Assembly (NCBI GenBank): GCA_041175665.1
Contig: JBEDEM010000009.1
Location: 1-43,985, forward strand
Reading direction: 5' to 3'
Source: UBA3064 sp016868095
GTDB taxonomy: Bacteria; Pseudomonadota; Gammaproteobacteria; Burkholderiales; Burkholderiaceae_E
DNA length: 43,985 bases
Shown here piece after piece: positions 1-8,337 of the stretch. The notes under the pieces were generated by a model. The model ran no database searches, had not been told where the DNA came from, and saw nothing but the letters and a program-made list of their open reading frames with translations. The stretch's first letter is position 1. The number at the start of each line of letters is the position of its first letter. Both the position numbers and the translations under genes were made by a program.

Positions 1-375
1 CGGATTTCAGCCAGTCAGCGTCGGGCCATTCTTGAGCGATCGACACGGATGCGTGCAGAAGACGCGCGGGCTTTACGCGCCAACATGATGGGCTGGGACG
101 CCGCCGTGTTTGAAAGTGCACTCAAACAGGTTCAGCGCTTTGCGATTCCCTTATCGGTCATCCAAACCACCCGTACCGATGCCAACGGTCGCCATGCCCT
201 CAAACTAGGCGAAACAATGCCTTATTTAGATACGATTGCTGAGCAAGTACCCGGAGCAGATATTTGTGTGATGCCTGGTGAGGGGCATTTTCCCCAACTC
301 GAATCGCCAGAGGCATTCAATCAACTATTACAAGGATTTGTCAGCCGACATTGCCTCACGAAGTTGTCAAAATAA
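1..375 (+). CDS. alpha/beta hydrolase, C-terminal part (cut by the window edge)
   Basis: The reading frame is open from base 1 to a TAA at 373-375, so the gene begins before the window. The visible 124 residues end with a GEGHFPQLESPEAF segment. In alpha/beta hydrolases of the esterase and C-C hydrolase type this is where the catalytic histidine lies, preceded by a strand such as ADICVMPG. The nucleophile and acid residues would be upstream and cannot be checked, so substrate and pathway are open. An in-frame ATG at 49 is internal to the fold and is unlikely to be the true start. Confidence 0.75.
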   Translation, partial: RISASQRRAILERSTRMRAEDARALRANMMGWDAAVFESALKQVQRFAIPLSVIQTTRTDANGRHALKLGETMPYLDTIAEQVPGADICVMPGEGHFPQLESPEAFNQLLQGFVSRHCLTKLSK

Positions 376-502
376 ATTGACAATATTGGGGCTTTAGGGC
401 TATGCAACCCGCGTGAAAGGTCCATAATGAACGCTGCGGTGGGTTACATAAGCCGCTGACCAAGCCTCGGGTCCTTCGAGGCGACTTTGTAGGGCACGTA
501 CT

Positions 503-949
503 TTGACGCCGCTTTCCACGCTGGTCTATCGCAGCAAGGCCACGATTCCTTTGACGGAACTCGAGCTTTTGTATTTGCTCGGCCAAGCCAGAGGTCGTAA
601 CCAGGCTGAGATGATCACCGGCTTGTTGGTTTATGACCGTGGCTTGTTTTACCAATGGATCGAGGGTCCAGACCCAAGCATGGGAAAGCTTTGGCAGGCC
701 ATTCGCCACGATCCGCGGCATGGAGATATCGAGATCCTGAGCGAGCAACAGATCCCGATTCGCCTGTTTCGTGACTGGCATATGCAACTCGCTTTCCGCG
801 AAGGTTATTGGGGAAGTGCCATTGACGGGCTGGTTCAAGCGCCCAACGATGTATTGGACCAGTTACACGAGCAACCTCAGCGTGCGCCGGCGATCCTGGC
901 TGAGTTCACAGCCTTGGGTGGTGGCCCCTTCGCGCGCACTTTGCGCTGA
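503..949 (+). CDS. short BLUF-domain blue-light receptor
   Basis: This 148-residue protein starts at a TTG, with AGGG about eight bases upstream. Residues 5-95 form a BLUF flavin-binding domain. The key residues sit at the same spacing as in AppA: Tyr9, Asn33, Gln51 in FYQWIEG, Trp92 and Met94, matching AppA Y21, N45, Q63, W104 and M106. The FAD photocycle is therefore probably intact. After the domain there are only about 50 residues, with no recognisable cyclase, EAL or other output domain, so it belongs to the short BLUF class that signals through a partner protein. No obvious partner is adjacent: upstream is a hydrolase and downstream is a convergent chromate transporter. A 6-bp stem (464-469 with 477-482) lies just before the start. 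Confidence 0.93.
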   Translation: MTPLSTLVYRSKATIPLTELELLYLLGQARGRNQAEMITGLLVYDRGLFYQWIEGPDPSMGKLWQAIRHDPRHGDIEILSEQQIPIRLFRDWHMQLAFREGYWGSAIDGLVQAPNDVLDQLHEQPQRAPAILAEFTALGGGPFARTLR

Positions 950-1045
950 CGCTTTATCGCACTTTTCGCTGACGGGCTCGCCCTCTCGTGAAACACGCGC
1001 GCGCCTTGCGCACGGCAGATAGCGTCTTAGCTAAAAAGGTTCGGT

Positions 1046-1627
1046 TTAAAGCCAACCCTGCCATCCCGCCAAAGCACCGTAGCCACCAGCGCAAAGGACA
1101 ATGACGAGGGGGCTGAGCCTTTTGCGCCACGATAGGAAAAAGGCAAGCGGAATCACAAGCAGTAAGGGCCAGTGTGCCGCCTCCGTTGATCCAACGACCC
1201 ATCCGGCTGATCCCATCAAACCAACGGTTAATGGCGCAAGCCCTGCCCGCAAGGTCTCGATGAAGGCTGATTGGGCATGGCGCATCCCAATGCGGTTTGC
1301 CCATAGCGCCATTGTGGCCGAAGGAGCGACAGCCCCGAGCAGGGTGATTGCAGCGCCGAGAGGCCCCGCAATTTGCCAGCCGATGACGGCAACCAATTGC
1401 ACGTTTGGCCCAGGAGCTGCCTGGCCGATGGCGATCGAAGCGGCAAGTTGGCTTTGGTTGATAAGACCTTGTTCAACCACCAAGTAGCGCTGCATCTCTG
1501 GAACCACTGAAATAAAGCCCCCGACGGACATCACCGAAAGCCCTGCGAAATGGGCAAGTAAATCGAGCAGTAAACCCCAGTCGGTCTGGTTTAGGGCTTC
1601 AAGCGAAAACTGCAGGGTCGCACTCAT
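1046..1627 (-). CDS. chrA: chromate transporter, C-terminal-type half protein
   Basis: This 193-residue membrane protein belongs to the short chromate transporter family (CHR, PF02417). Visible family marks are a GLSVMSVGGFISVVPEM segment near residues 29-45 and the QAAPGPNVQ motif near residue 70, followed by about five hydrophobic segments. Known members export chromate or related oxyanions at the inner membrane. Full-length ChrA is a fusion of two such halves. Here the halves are two genes, and this one follows its partner after three bases, so they are probably translated together and act as a heterodimer. The actual substrate cannot be read from sequence. Confidence 0.88.
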   Translation of the reverse strand: MSATLQFSLEALNQTDWGLLLDLLAHFAGLSVMSVGGFISVVPEMQRYLVVEQGLINQSQLAASIAIGQAAPGPNVQLVAVIGWQIAGPLGAAITLLGAVAPSATMALWANRIGMRHAQSAFIETLRAGLAPLTVGLMGSAGWVVGSTEAAHWPLLLVIPLAFFLSWRKRLSPLVIVLCAGGYGALAGWQGWL

Positions 1628-1630
1628 GGC

Positions 1631-2209
1631 TTAGTCTTTGCGCTTTGATTGACGACGCCAGGCAAGGCCCAGTGAAATCGTTCCAACGAGGCCGAGTGCA
1701 TAAAGCATAGGGAGGCGAAGCAAGAGCAGGGCAGCGAGCATCAGGCATGCAATCAGCCCATCAGTTTTGGGGTGCTTGAGGGCTTTTGATAGCCGCAAGG
1801 TCATGGCCAGAATTAATCCTGCAGCGGCCATGGCCATAGCCCGCAGCGCACCTGCTACGATTGCTGAGTCGGCCCATGTGCTATACAAATAGGCAAGCAG
1901 CAGTACAGGCAATAAGGGCGGCAGTAACAAGCCAGCAAGCGCGGCCAAGGCACCACGGGTGCCATGAAATCGGTCGCCGAGCATGATGGCCATGTTGCAA
2001 ATATTGGGTCCAGGCAGGACCTGGGCCAGCGCTAATGTTTCTAGGAAATCCTGGGCGCTAACCCAGCCCTCCTTACGCACTAATCGGTCTTCTGCAATCG
2101 GCAAAACACCGCCGAATCCGGCAAGTGCCAATTGTGAAAACACCCAAAAAAGCTGAGCAGGTGAACCCGGCCCCGCGCTAGCTTTAGTCGGCAAGGCTGA
2201 AGAAGGCAC
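1631..2209 (-). CDS. chrA: chromate transporter, N-terminal-type half protein
   Basis: This 192-residue partner of the preceding half transporter starts at GTG 2209, inside the last 26 bases of the deoxynucleoside kinase gene. The overlap suggests translational coupling. The sequence has the CHR family marks FGGVLPIAEDRLV (about residues 33-45) and QVLPGPNICNMA (about 63-74), then several hydrophobic segments rich in Ala and Leu and a basic C-terminus. With the adjacent half protein it would form a two-subunit inner-membrane oxyanion exporter. In many Burkholderiales panB occupies the position after the kinase, so this pair appears to be a local replacement or insertion. Confidence 0.88.
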   Translation of the reverse strand: MPSSALPTKASAGPGSPAQLFWVFSQLALAGFGGVLPIAEDRLVRKEGWVSAQDFLETLALAQVLPGPNICNMAIMLGDRFHGTRGALAALAGLLLPPLLPVLLLAYLYSTWADSAIVAGALRAMAMAAAGLILAMTLRLSKALKHPKTDGLIACLMLAALLLLRLPMLYALGLVGTISLGLAWRRQSKRKD

Positions 2210-2906
2210 GTCTGCCTCGCATGCTAACCATTTGCTCGATCAAGAGCTCGAAATCGTCGGATCGGTCAACCGGGTTCCAGTGATCGGTATTCACAATAAT
2301 GAGTGGCGAACCATCATAGTGATGGAAAAAGCGCGTGTATCGATCGGACAGTGCGCTCAGGTAATCAGCGCTTATTCCCTTTTCCATGCTGATGCCGCGT
2401 CGGCTGACTCGGTCAAGCAAATGTTGCGCGTTTGCCTGGAGGTAGATCACCAGATCAGGCCTTGGAATGCTCAAGCTTTGCGCTGCAACGATGCGCTCAT
2501 AGAGCGCAAGTTCATCATCGTCAAGGGTCAGTTGAGCGAACAAATGATCTTTCTCGATTAAGAAATCACCCACCACGAAGTCGTGGCCTGTTGACTTGCG
2601 CTCGTCATGGTTGAGTTGGTCGATGCGTTGAAACAAAAAGTGCAGTTGGGTAGCTAAGGCCCAACGCTCGCCGTCCCGGTAAAAACGACTCAAGAAGGGA
2701 TTGTCCTGGGGGGCCTCAAGCTGAAGACGAGCCCCAAAGCGCGAGGCAAGCGCACTGGCCAGCGAGGTTTTACCAACGCCAATCGGGCCTTCAACCACGA
2801 TATGGCGAAAACGCTCAAAAGGGTTTGCTGCATTTCGATCGCCTGCTTTAGCCGCGGGGGAGTCACGACGCTGGGCTCGGGGTCGAAGACTGGCTGGTCT
2901 TTGCAT
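2184..2906 (-). CDS. deoxynucleoside kinase family protein
   Basis: This 240-residue P-loop kinase has Walker A GPIGVGKT at residues 40-47. It also carries the family's VGDFLIEKDHLFAQ segment (DRY/ERS-like region) and an arginine-rich lid around RVSRRGISMEKGI. The enzyme phosphorylates a deoxynucleoside in the dNTP salvage pathway; which base it prefers cannot be told by eye. The first 30 residues are a basic, Ala/Arg-rich extension before the fold, so a later start is possible. It lies 15 bases after folK. The folK-kinase order is typical of Burkholderiales, where this gene often precedes panB. Confidence 0.87.
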   Translation of the reverse strand: MQRPASLRPRAQRRDSPAAKAGDRNAANPFERFRHIVVEGPIGVGKTSLASALASRFGARLQLEAPQDNPFLSRFYRDGERWALATQLHFLFQRIDQLNHDERKSTGHDFVVGDFLIEKDHLFAQLTLDDDELALYERIVAAQSLSIPRPDLVIYLQANAQHLLDRVSRRGISMEKGISADYLSALSDRYTRFFHHYDGSPLIIVNTDHWNPVDRSDDFELLIEQMVSMRGRRAFFSLAD

Positions 2907-2921
2907 GAGCTGATAGGGGTA

Positions 2922-3428
2922 TTAAACCGTCAAGCGTAGGCAAGCTTGGTCGCTGCTCGCACCTAGCCACTCGGAGGCAGGGCCAAGCCCCGGGATGCTG
3001 AGCTCGGGGTCGAGCTCAAGCAGGGGCTGCAACACGAAGGCACGCTCATGCATTCTCGGATGAGGGACTTGCAATCGATCTTGCTCGATTCGCTGGTCAT
3101 CAGCAAGCAGCAGGTCCAAGTCGAGGGTTCGCGCTGCGTTGCGTGTGGATCGTTGTCGGCCGAATGCGAGCTCGATGCCTTGCAACACGTCAAGCAGGGC
3201 CAAGGGTGCGAGTCTGCAATCAAAACGAATCACGGCATTGATGTAATCAGGTCCTGGACCGTCTATGGCTTCGCTTTCCCAAAATGAGGACTCCCGCAAG
3301 CTGCCTTCAATCATCCAGGGCTTTAATTGCTGCACCGCCGCCTTTAAGCTTCCTATGCGGTCGCCAAGGTTGGCACCGAGCCCTACGAAGTAACGGCGCG
3401 GCTCAGGCTCGACAGCGATGGGCGTCAT
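2922..3428 (-). CDS. folK: 6-hydroxymethyl-7,8-dihydropterin pyrophosphokinase
   Basis: FolK transfers pyrophosphate from ATP to 6-hydroxymethyl-dihydropterin in folate synthesis. From the ATG at 3428 the product has 168 residues, the usual family length. It begins with the diagnostic YFVGLGANLGDR segment and contains the HPPK signature RNAARTLDLDLLL, followed by VPHPRMHERAFVLQPL. The frame stays open upstream to 3635, but that extra 69-residue stretch is inside pcnB and looks non-native, so I chose 3428. No clear ribosome binding site decides the point. The gene sits 49 bases after pcnB and before the deoxynucleoside kinase, probably in one operon. Confidence 0.93.
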   Translation of the reverse strand: MTPIAVEPEPRRYFVGLGANLGDRIGSLKAAVQQLKPWMIEGSLRESSFWESEAIDGPGPDYINAVIRFDCRLAPLALLDVLQGIELAFGRQRSTRNAARTLDLDLLLADDQRIEQDRLQVPHPRMHERAFVLQPLLELDPELSIPGLGPASEWLGASSDQACLRLTV

Positions 3429-3477
3429 CGACACGAGATCAAGCTTCAGAACACGCGCGCGTGCAGCGCACTCAGCT

Positions 3478-4830
3478 TCAGGCAGCGGCACTTTGAGTCC
3501 GCCTTCTTCGCCGGGTGCTTCGTCGCGGACCCTTCCCAGCGGCCTCTGGGGCCCGTTGGAGCAAATCCTCTCGATCCAAATCGTCGGCTTGAACGAAACT
3601 ATCCCACCAACTTGCGAGCGCTTCGCAGGGCTCACCTGCCTGCGCTCTCAACAAAAGAAAATCGAAGCCAGCACGAAAGCGCAAATGTTCCATGAGTCTC
3701 CAAGGTGCTCGACCCGTGCAACGCTCAAAACGAATCTGCATGGCCCAGATCTCGCGCATATCAGCGGCAAATCGCTTCTGAATCGCGAGGCGATCGGATT
3801 GCTGCTCCAGAACTTCGTCAGCTGCTGCCATCAGTGCTGGGGTGGTGTGCTCGCCTTGGGCTAAGCGCTTTTGCCAAGCGGCGAGAACTTGTGGCCAAAG
3901 CAGGGCAGCGAGCAAAAAACCGGGTGAAATCGATTTGTCGGCGGCGATACGTGCGTCGGTATTGCTGAGCGCCTGTTGAATGAAACGCTCACCCGCATCA
4001 CTTGCGAAAATGCCATCGAGCAATGGGAGCAGGCCGTGGTGTAAACCTTCGCTGCGAAGGGTTTGAATGCAGGCAAGTGCGTGGCCACTGGTAAGCAACT
4101 TGAGTAATTCGTCAAATAATCGTGCAGCCGGCACATGGGTGAGCAAATCGGCCATGGCCGCTATGGGCGCGCGCGTTTGCGGCTCGATGCTAAAGCCGAG
4201 TTTGGCAGCAAAGCGTGCCACTCGAAGCATTCTCACTGGATCTTCGCGATATCGGCTTGCCGGATCACCAATCATGCGCAGTGTGCGGGCCTGAAGATCC
4301 CGATAGCCATGGTGATAATCGAGTAATTGATCGCGGATCGGATCGAGATACAGTGCGTTGACGGTGAAATCGCGGCGGGCTGCGTCTTCTTCCTGGCTGC
4401 CCCAGACATTGTCTTTGAGCACGCGTCCGTGGGCGTCGGTTTCGGCTTCGGTTTGAATCGCACGAAAGGTCGACACCTCGATCAATTCCCGACCAAAGTG
4501 GACATGAACAATTTGAAATCGGCGTCCGATGGTTCTTGCCCGTCTGAATAATTTCACCACTTCTTCAGGGGTTGCATTGGTTGCGACGTCGAAGTCTTTG
4601 GGACGTCGACCAAGCAACAAATCGCGCACGCCACCACCGACGACGAAAGCGTTAAAACCGGCTTGCTGCAAGGTCTCGCAGGTTCGCAAGGCAGCATGAG
4701 AAATCAAGGCCAGGTCAAGGCCGAGTTCGCTGGCTCGCATGACTTCAGCATGGCGCTTCACCCAGGTTTGTGGGTGGTCTTCAACGCTACTTTTACGTCG
4801 AAAAATTCTGCCAAGCAGTTTGCGAATCAT
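3478..4830 (-). CDS. pcnB: poly(A) polymerase I
   Basis: This 450-residue class II nucleotidyltransferase adds 3' poly(A) tails to RNA and so promotes RNA decay. The catalytic core is clear: GGGVRD at residues 65-70 and DFD at 79-81, followed by VATNATPEEV and the RRARTIGRRFQIVHVHF segment. The RRDFTVNALYLD and DPVRMLRVARFAAKLGF blocks that follow are the PcnB/CCA-enzyme neck signature. Length and a strongly basic C-terminus (RRSTRRRRR) fit PcnB rather than a CCA-adding enzyme. It starts immediately after the HAD phosphatase stop codon, with no gap. Confidence 0.95.
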   Translation of the reverse strand: MIRKLLGRIFRRKSSVEDHPQTWVKRHAEVMRASELGLDLALISHAALRTCETLQQAGFNAFVVGGGVRDLLLGRRPKDFDVATNATPEEVVKLFRRARTIGRRFQIVHVHFGRELIEVSTFRAIQTEAETDAHGRVLKDNVWGSQEEDAARRDFTVNALYLDPIRDQLLDYHHGYRDLQARTLRMIGDPASRYREDPVRMLRVARFAAKLGFSIEPQTRAPIAAMADLLTHVPAARLFDELLKLLTSGHALACIQTLRSEGLHHGLLPLLDGIFASDAGERFIQQALSNTDARIAADKSISPGFLLAALLWPQVLAAWQKRLAQGEHTTPALMAAADEVLEQQSDRLAIQKRFAADMREIWAMQIRFERCTGRAPWRLMEHLRFRAGFDFLLLRAQAGEPCEALASWWDSFVQADDLDREDLLQRAPEAAGKGPRRSTRRRRRTQSAAA

Positions 4831-5523
4831 TTAGGCCCCGGCCTCGTCATGGTTGAATAGCTCAAGGCAGGGCCAGCCTTTAGCTTGGGCATGGGCGCGA
4901 AGTCGGCTATCGGCATTGGTGGCAACTGGAAAACCAACCCGCTCAAGCAGGGCAATATCGTTGGCCGAGTCCGAATAAAAGCTTGCTTGACCAAGCAGGC
5001 TTTGTGCTTGATAGCCTTTTGCTTCAATCCACTGCACCAAGCGCGTAACCTTGCCCTCACGGAAAGAGGCAATGCCTTGCGGCCTTCCTGTGTAGCGGCC
5101 GTCGATGCGCTCAACACCGCAGGCGATCAAATGTTCAATGCCAAAACGGGCAGCTATAGGGGCCGTTACGAATTCATTGGTTGCGGTAATCATCAGGCAA
5201 ACATCGCCACGCGCCTGATGCTTGCGTACCAAATCGAGGGCTTGCGGCTTGATGAGCGGCTCGATGACCTGGCGCATGAATGCCTGCTGAAGTTCAAGCA
5301 AGTGCTCCGCTTCGATGCGTGCGAGCGGGGCAAGCGCAAAGCGCAAATAAAGCTCAATATCAAGCGTGCCATCGCAATACTGTTGATAAAAGTGATCGTT
5401 TGCCGCGGCATATGCCTGGCCATCGACCTCGCCCCGATTGACTAGAAATTGCCCCCAGGCATGATCGCTGTCGGCAGGAATCAGGGTGTGATCAAGATCA
5501 AAGAGCGCAAGTTGCATGGGCAT
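4831..5523 (-). CDS. HAD-IB family phosphatase (SerB/CicA-like)
   Basis: This 230-residue HAD-superfamily hydrolase shows all four motifs: FDLDHTLI with Asp9 and Asp11, MITATN with Thr113, a Lys158 region, and SDSANDIALL with Asp185 and Asp189. The spacing and the DSDHAWGQFLV segment place it in subfamily IB, which includes phosphoserine phosphatase and CicA-like proteins. The substrate is unknown. It lies five bases after hda and abuts pcnB, a neighbourhood common in Burkholderiales. A second ATG at 5517 (MQLALFDLD) is an equally plausible start. Confidence 0.9.
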   Translation of the reverse strand: MPMQLALFDLDHTLIPADSDHAWGQFLVNRGEVDGQAYAAANDHFYQQYCDGTLDIELYLRFALAPLARIEAEHLLELQQAFMRQVIEPLIKPQALDLVRKHQARGDVCLMITATNEFVTAPIAARFGIEHLIACGVERIDGRYTGRPQGIASFREGKVTRLVQWIEAKGYQAQSLLGQASFYSDSANDIALLERVGFPVATNADSRLRAHAQAKGWPCLELFNHDEAGA

Positions 5524-5528
5524 CGATG

Positions 5529-6185
5529 TTAACCCAGGGGGTCTTGCTCAGGGCGAGTGCTGCCTCGTTCTTGCAGCCATTGGCGCAACAGCGCCAAACT
5601 AAGTGATCGTTTGCTTTGCAGCGCAAAACGGTCAAATTCAAGCAGCAAGCCTGTGAGGTGGGCCAAATTGCGACTTTCATGGCGTAAAAGCCATGGCAAG
5701 ACATCGGCGGCAAGCGGTAAGCCCCGCTCCTGGGACCAGGCGCAAAGCGCTGTGAGTTTGTCCTCATCGGCCAGTGTTTTGAGCTCATACACAAGGCCCC
5801 AGCTCAATCGCGACCTTAAATCGGCCAAGAGTGGAAGCTGCGCTGGCGTTTGTCGGCTTGTACTTAACCAAAGGCCTTGTCTTGTCGCCTGAAGTTGATT
5901 GAAGGCCTGCAAATACTGCTCTTGTTCCTTCACACTGGCTTTGTCGATATTGTCATGAATCTCAAGTCGCTGGGATGTCGATGCGATTGATCGCACGCAT
6001 TCGCAAAAAAAGGATTTGCCGGCTCCTTCAACGCCCCATAGATGAAGTGACCTAAAGCCCGATGCTTCCTTGCCAATTCGCCTTACATGGTCGAGCAACT
6101 CTGCATTGGGGCCAGCAACGAAATGGCTGAGATCGGGCACATAGCTAACCGCAAGGGCTAGTGCGTCTTGGTTTGGTTTGGACAT
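5529..6185 (-). CDS. hda: DnaA-homologous regulatory protein Hda
   Basis: This 218-residue AAA+ protein resembles DnaA domain III without its DNA-binding domain IV. Hda acts with the DNA-loaded sliding clamp to trigger hydrolysis of DnaA-ATP and prevent re-initiation. A P-loop is visible as WGVEGAGKS around residues 50-58. The segment LRSRLSWGLVYEL has the arginine-containing box expected before sensor II. The N-terminus carries QDALAL (residues 6-11), a plausible but degenerate form of the clamp-binding motif. It is the first gene of the minus-strand run and diverges from purM across 38 bases. In many relatives a PerM/AI-2E permease lies between hda and purM; it is absent here. Confidence 0.88.
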   Translation of the reverse strand: MSKPNQDALALAVSYVPDLSHFVAGPNAELLDHVRRIGKEASGFRSLHLWGVEGAGKSFFCECVRSIASTSQRLEIHDNIDKASVKEQEQYLQAFNQLQATRQGLWLSTSRQTPAQLPLLADLRSRLSWGLVYELKTLADEDKLTALCAWSQERGLPLAADVLPWLLRHESRNLAHLTGLLLEFDRFALQSKRSLSLALLRQWLQERGSTRPEQDPLG

Positions 6186-6223
6186 GGCAGGGCATCGTAC
6201 ACTCGCATTCTACGTAACCTTAA

Positions 6224-7297
6224 GTGAGTGATATGGCTTCAAACCCAGACTTGCAGCCGCCTTTGAGCTACAAAGACGCGGGCGTTGACATCGATGCGGG
6301 CGATGCCCTGGTTGACCGTATCAAGCCGCTTGCCCGCAAGACGATGCGAGAGGGTGTGCTTGCAGGTATTGGTGGTTTTGGCGCACTCTTCGAAGTGCCG
6401 CGACGCTACCGAGAGCCTGTCCTCGTTTCGGGCACCGATGGTGTGGGCACCAAGCTCAGAATGGCGTTTGCGCTTGACCGTCACGATACGGTGGGCATCG
6501 ATTTGGTTGCCATGTCAGTCAACGATATTTTGGTCCAGGGTGCGGAACCACTCTTTTTTCTGGATTATTTCGCCTGCGGCAAGCTTGAACTCGGTCAGGC
6601 CGAGCAGGTCATTGCAGGGGTGGCTAAAGGATGTGAACTCGCTGCCTGCGCTTTGATCGGGGGCGAAACCGCCGAAATGCCCGATAGCTACCCGGCCGGT
6701 GAATATGACCTAGCGGGCTTTGCGCTTGGCGTTGTCGAAAAGTCCGCCATTGTCGACGGGTCAAAGGTAAAGCCCGGTGATCGCCTGCTTGGACTGGCCT
6801 CAAGCGGGGTTCATTCCAATGGCTTTTCGCTGGTAAGACGGGTGTTAATGCGGCGTTTTGGAGCGATCAGCCCCGAGCATTTGAGCGAGAAGATCGATAA
6901 CCGACGTCTTGATGACGTGTTGATGGAACCCACCAGAATTTATGTGGCCTCGCTTTTGGGCCCTATGCAATCGGGGCGCATTAAAGCCTTGGCACACATC
7001 ACCGGTGGCGGCATTGTTGGCAATTTGCCTCGCGTGCTACCTGAGGGATGTGCGGCACAGCTTGAGCGTTCGAGTTGGGCGCTGCCTGGTATTTTTAGTT
7101 GGCTTGCCGAAGCCGGTGCTATCGAACGCGCAGAGATGGATCGGGTGTTTAACAACGGACTTGGGATGATTGCGGTGGTGGATCCTCAGCAGGCTGATCA
7201 AATCCAGGCCGAACTTGGGGCAGCTGGCGAAAAAGTCTTTGCAATCGGAGAAGTCGTCAGTCGGGTACCGGGTCGGCCTATCGTTGACATCAGCTAG
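6224..7297 (+). CDS. purM: phosphoribosylformylglycinamidine cyclo-ligase (AIR synthetase)
   Basis: PurM closes the imidazole ring of aminoimidazole ribotide in purine synthesis, using ATP. The 357-residue product has the expected segments: LSYKDAGVDIDAGDALVDRI at the N-terminus, GVGTKLRMA, VNDILVQGAEPLFFLDYFACG, GGETAEMP and the ITGGGIVGNLPRVLP block. The start is GTG 6224 or ATG 6233; a purine-rich GTGAG just before 6233 slightly favours the ATG. It faces miaA convergently across 75 bases containing a stem-loop. Confidence 0.97.
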   Translation: MSDMASNPDLQPPLSYKDAGVDIDAGDALVDRIKPLARKTMREGVLAGIGGFGALFEVPRRYREPVLVSGTDGVGTKLRMAFALDRHDTVGIDLVAMSVNDILVQGAEPLFFLDYFACGKLELGQAEQVIAGVAKGCELAACALIGGETAEMPDSYPAGEYDLAGFALGVVEKSAIVDGSKVKPGDRLLGLASSGVHSNGFSLVRRVLMRRFGAISPEHLSEKIDNRRLDDVLMEPTRIYVASLLGPMQSGRIKALAHITGGGIVGNLPRVLPEGCAAQLERSSWALPGIFSWLAEAGAIERAEMDRVFNNGLGMIAVVDPQQADQIQAELGAAGEKVFAIGEVVSRVPGRPIVDIS

Positions 7298-7300
7298 CGA

Positions 7301-7340
7301 CGCTGGCTGATTTGGCAGGGCGAAGCGCCTGTTGCCAGCG
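7301..7340. terminator. possible bidirectional terminator between purM and miaA
   Basis: The arms CGCTGGC (7301-7307) and GCCAGCG (7334-7340) are perfect inverted repeats enclosing a GC-rich loop that can fold further. It lies between the convergent stop codons of purM and miaA. There is no U-run, so the call rests on position and stem only. Confidence 0.4.
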
Positions 7341-7372
7341 CTTGGTTAAGCCTGGCAGGATGAAGCGCTTGA

Positions 7373-8332
7373 TCAAGCTGTCGCTGTGGATGCCAGGGCT
7401 TCTTCAAGCCTTTGCTGTGCTCGGCTAAGCTCGCTCGAATCATCGCACGCAAAGACCTGGCGTTGTGGCATGGCGCGCAGCCAGGTGAGTTGGCGCTTGG
7501 CAAATTGTCGTGTTGCTGCAATGCCTTGCTCCTCAAGTGAGCTGCCTTGATCGGCCTGGCCGAGAAGCCATTGCAGACATTGGCGATAGCCCACAGCCCG
7601 CATCGACGGAAGGCTTGCATGCATCTTCTCTTGGGCCATCAACGCTGATACTTCGTCCAGAAGCCCTCGCTTGAGCATGTGCTTAAAACGCAGAGCAATG
7701 CGCTGGTGTAACCAGCTGCGATCGCGAGGCTCAAGGCTAATCCAGATCAGCGTCTCAACACCTGCTTTGGGCACGCTGCCGGCTTGATCGGCTAGCCACG
7801 CGCTAAGTGGCCTGCCGCTCATGCGAAACACCTCCAGTGCGCGAGAGATACGCTGCGCATCATGCGGCATGAGACGGGCGGCGGTTTGTGGGTCGACTCG
7901 GGCGAGTGCTGCATGCATGGCTGGCCACCCGAATGCTTTGGCTTCGCTAGCAACAGCTTCACGGACTGCTGCTTCGGTTTCAGGAAGCTCCGAAAGGCCA
8001 CCAGCAAGTGCACGCCCGTAAAGCAGCGTGCCACCGACCACCAGAGGAATACGCCCACGCTGCCTGATGTCTGCAAGTGCGCTGAGCGCGTCGTCACGAA
8101 AGCGGGCTGCCGAGTACGTCTGCCAGGGGTTGATCAGGTCAATCAGGTGGTGCGGGACGGCTGCGCGTTCATCTGGGCTTGGTTTGGCTGTGCCTATGTC
8201 CATGCCGCGATAAACCTGCGCAGAGTCCATGCTAATGATTTCAAGCCGATCCGCTAAGGGCCCACTTGTTGCAAGCGAAAGCGCCATGCCCGATTTGCCA
8301 CTGGCTGTTGGCCCGGTCAGAACAACAATCAT
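7373..8332 (-). CDS. miaA: tRNA dimethylallyltransferase
   Basis: MiaA transfers the dimethylallyl group from DMAPP to A37 of tRNAs that read UNN codons. The 319-residue product starts with the P-loop GPTASGKS (about residues 7-14), then ISMDSAQVYRGMDIGTAKP, PHHLIDL, VVGGTLLYGRALAGG and a C-terminal AVGYRQCLQWL and TRQFAKRQLTWLRA. These are the family blocks in order. It starts five bases after mutL stops, giving the mutL-miaA pair also known from Escherichia coli. Confidence 0.96.
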   Translation of the reverse strand: MIVVLTGPTASGKSGMALSLATSGPLADRLEIISMDSAQVYRGMDIGTAKPSPDERAAVPHHLIDLINPWQTYSAARFRDDALSALADIRQRGRIPLVVGGTLLYGRALAGGLSELPETEAAVREAVASEAKAFGWPAMHAALARVDPQTAARLMPHDAQRISRALEVFRMSGRPLSAWLADQAGSVPKAGVETLIWISLEPRDRSWLHQRIALRFKHMLKRGLLDEVSALMAQEKMHASLPSMRAVGYRQCLQWLLGQADQGSSLEEQGIAATRQFAKRQLTWLRAMPQRQVFACDDSSELSRAQQRLEEALASTATA

Positions 8333-8337
8333 GCTCG

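Noticed and set aside
356..838. Minus-strand open frame of 160 codons across the BLUF gene
   Set aside because: The plus strand encodes a BLUF domain with every key residue, and the minus product resembles nothing.
3429..3635. N-terminal extension of folK in the same frame
   Set aside because: The extra 69 residues fall mostly within pcnB and are unlike FolK; ATG 3428 gives the standard 168-residue protein.
4885..5445. Plus-strand open frame of 186 codons
   Set aside because: It lies wholly inside the HAD phosphatase gene, which has all four catalytic motifs on the minus strand.
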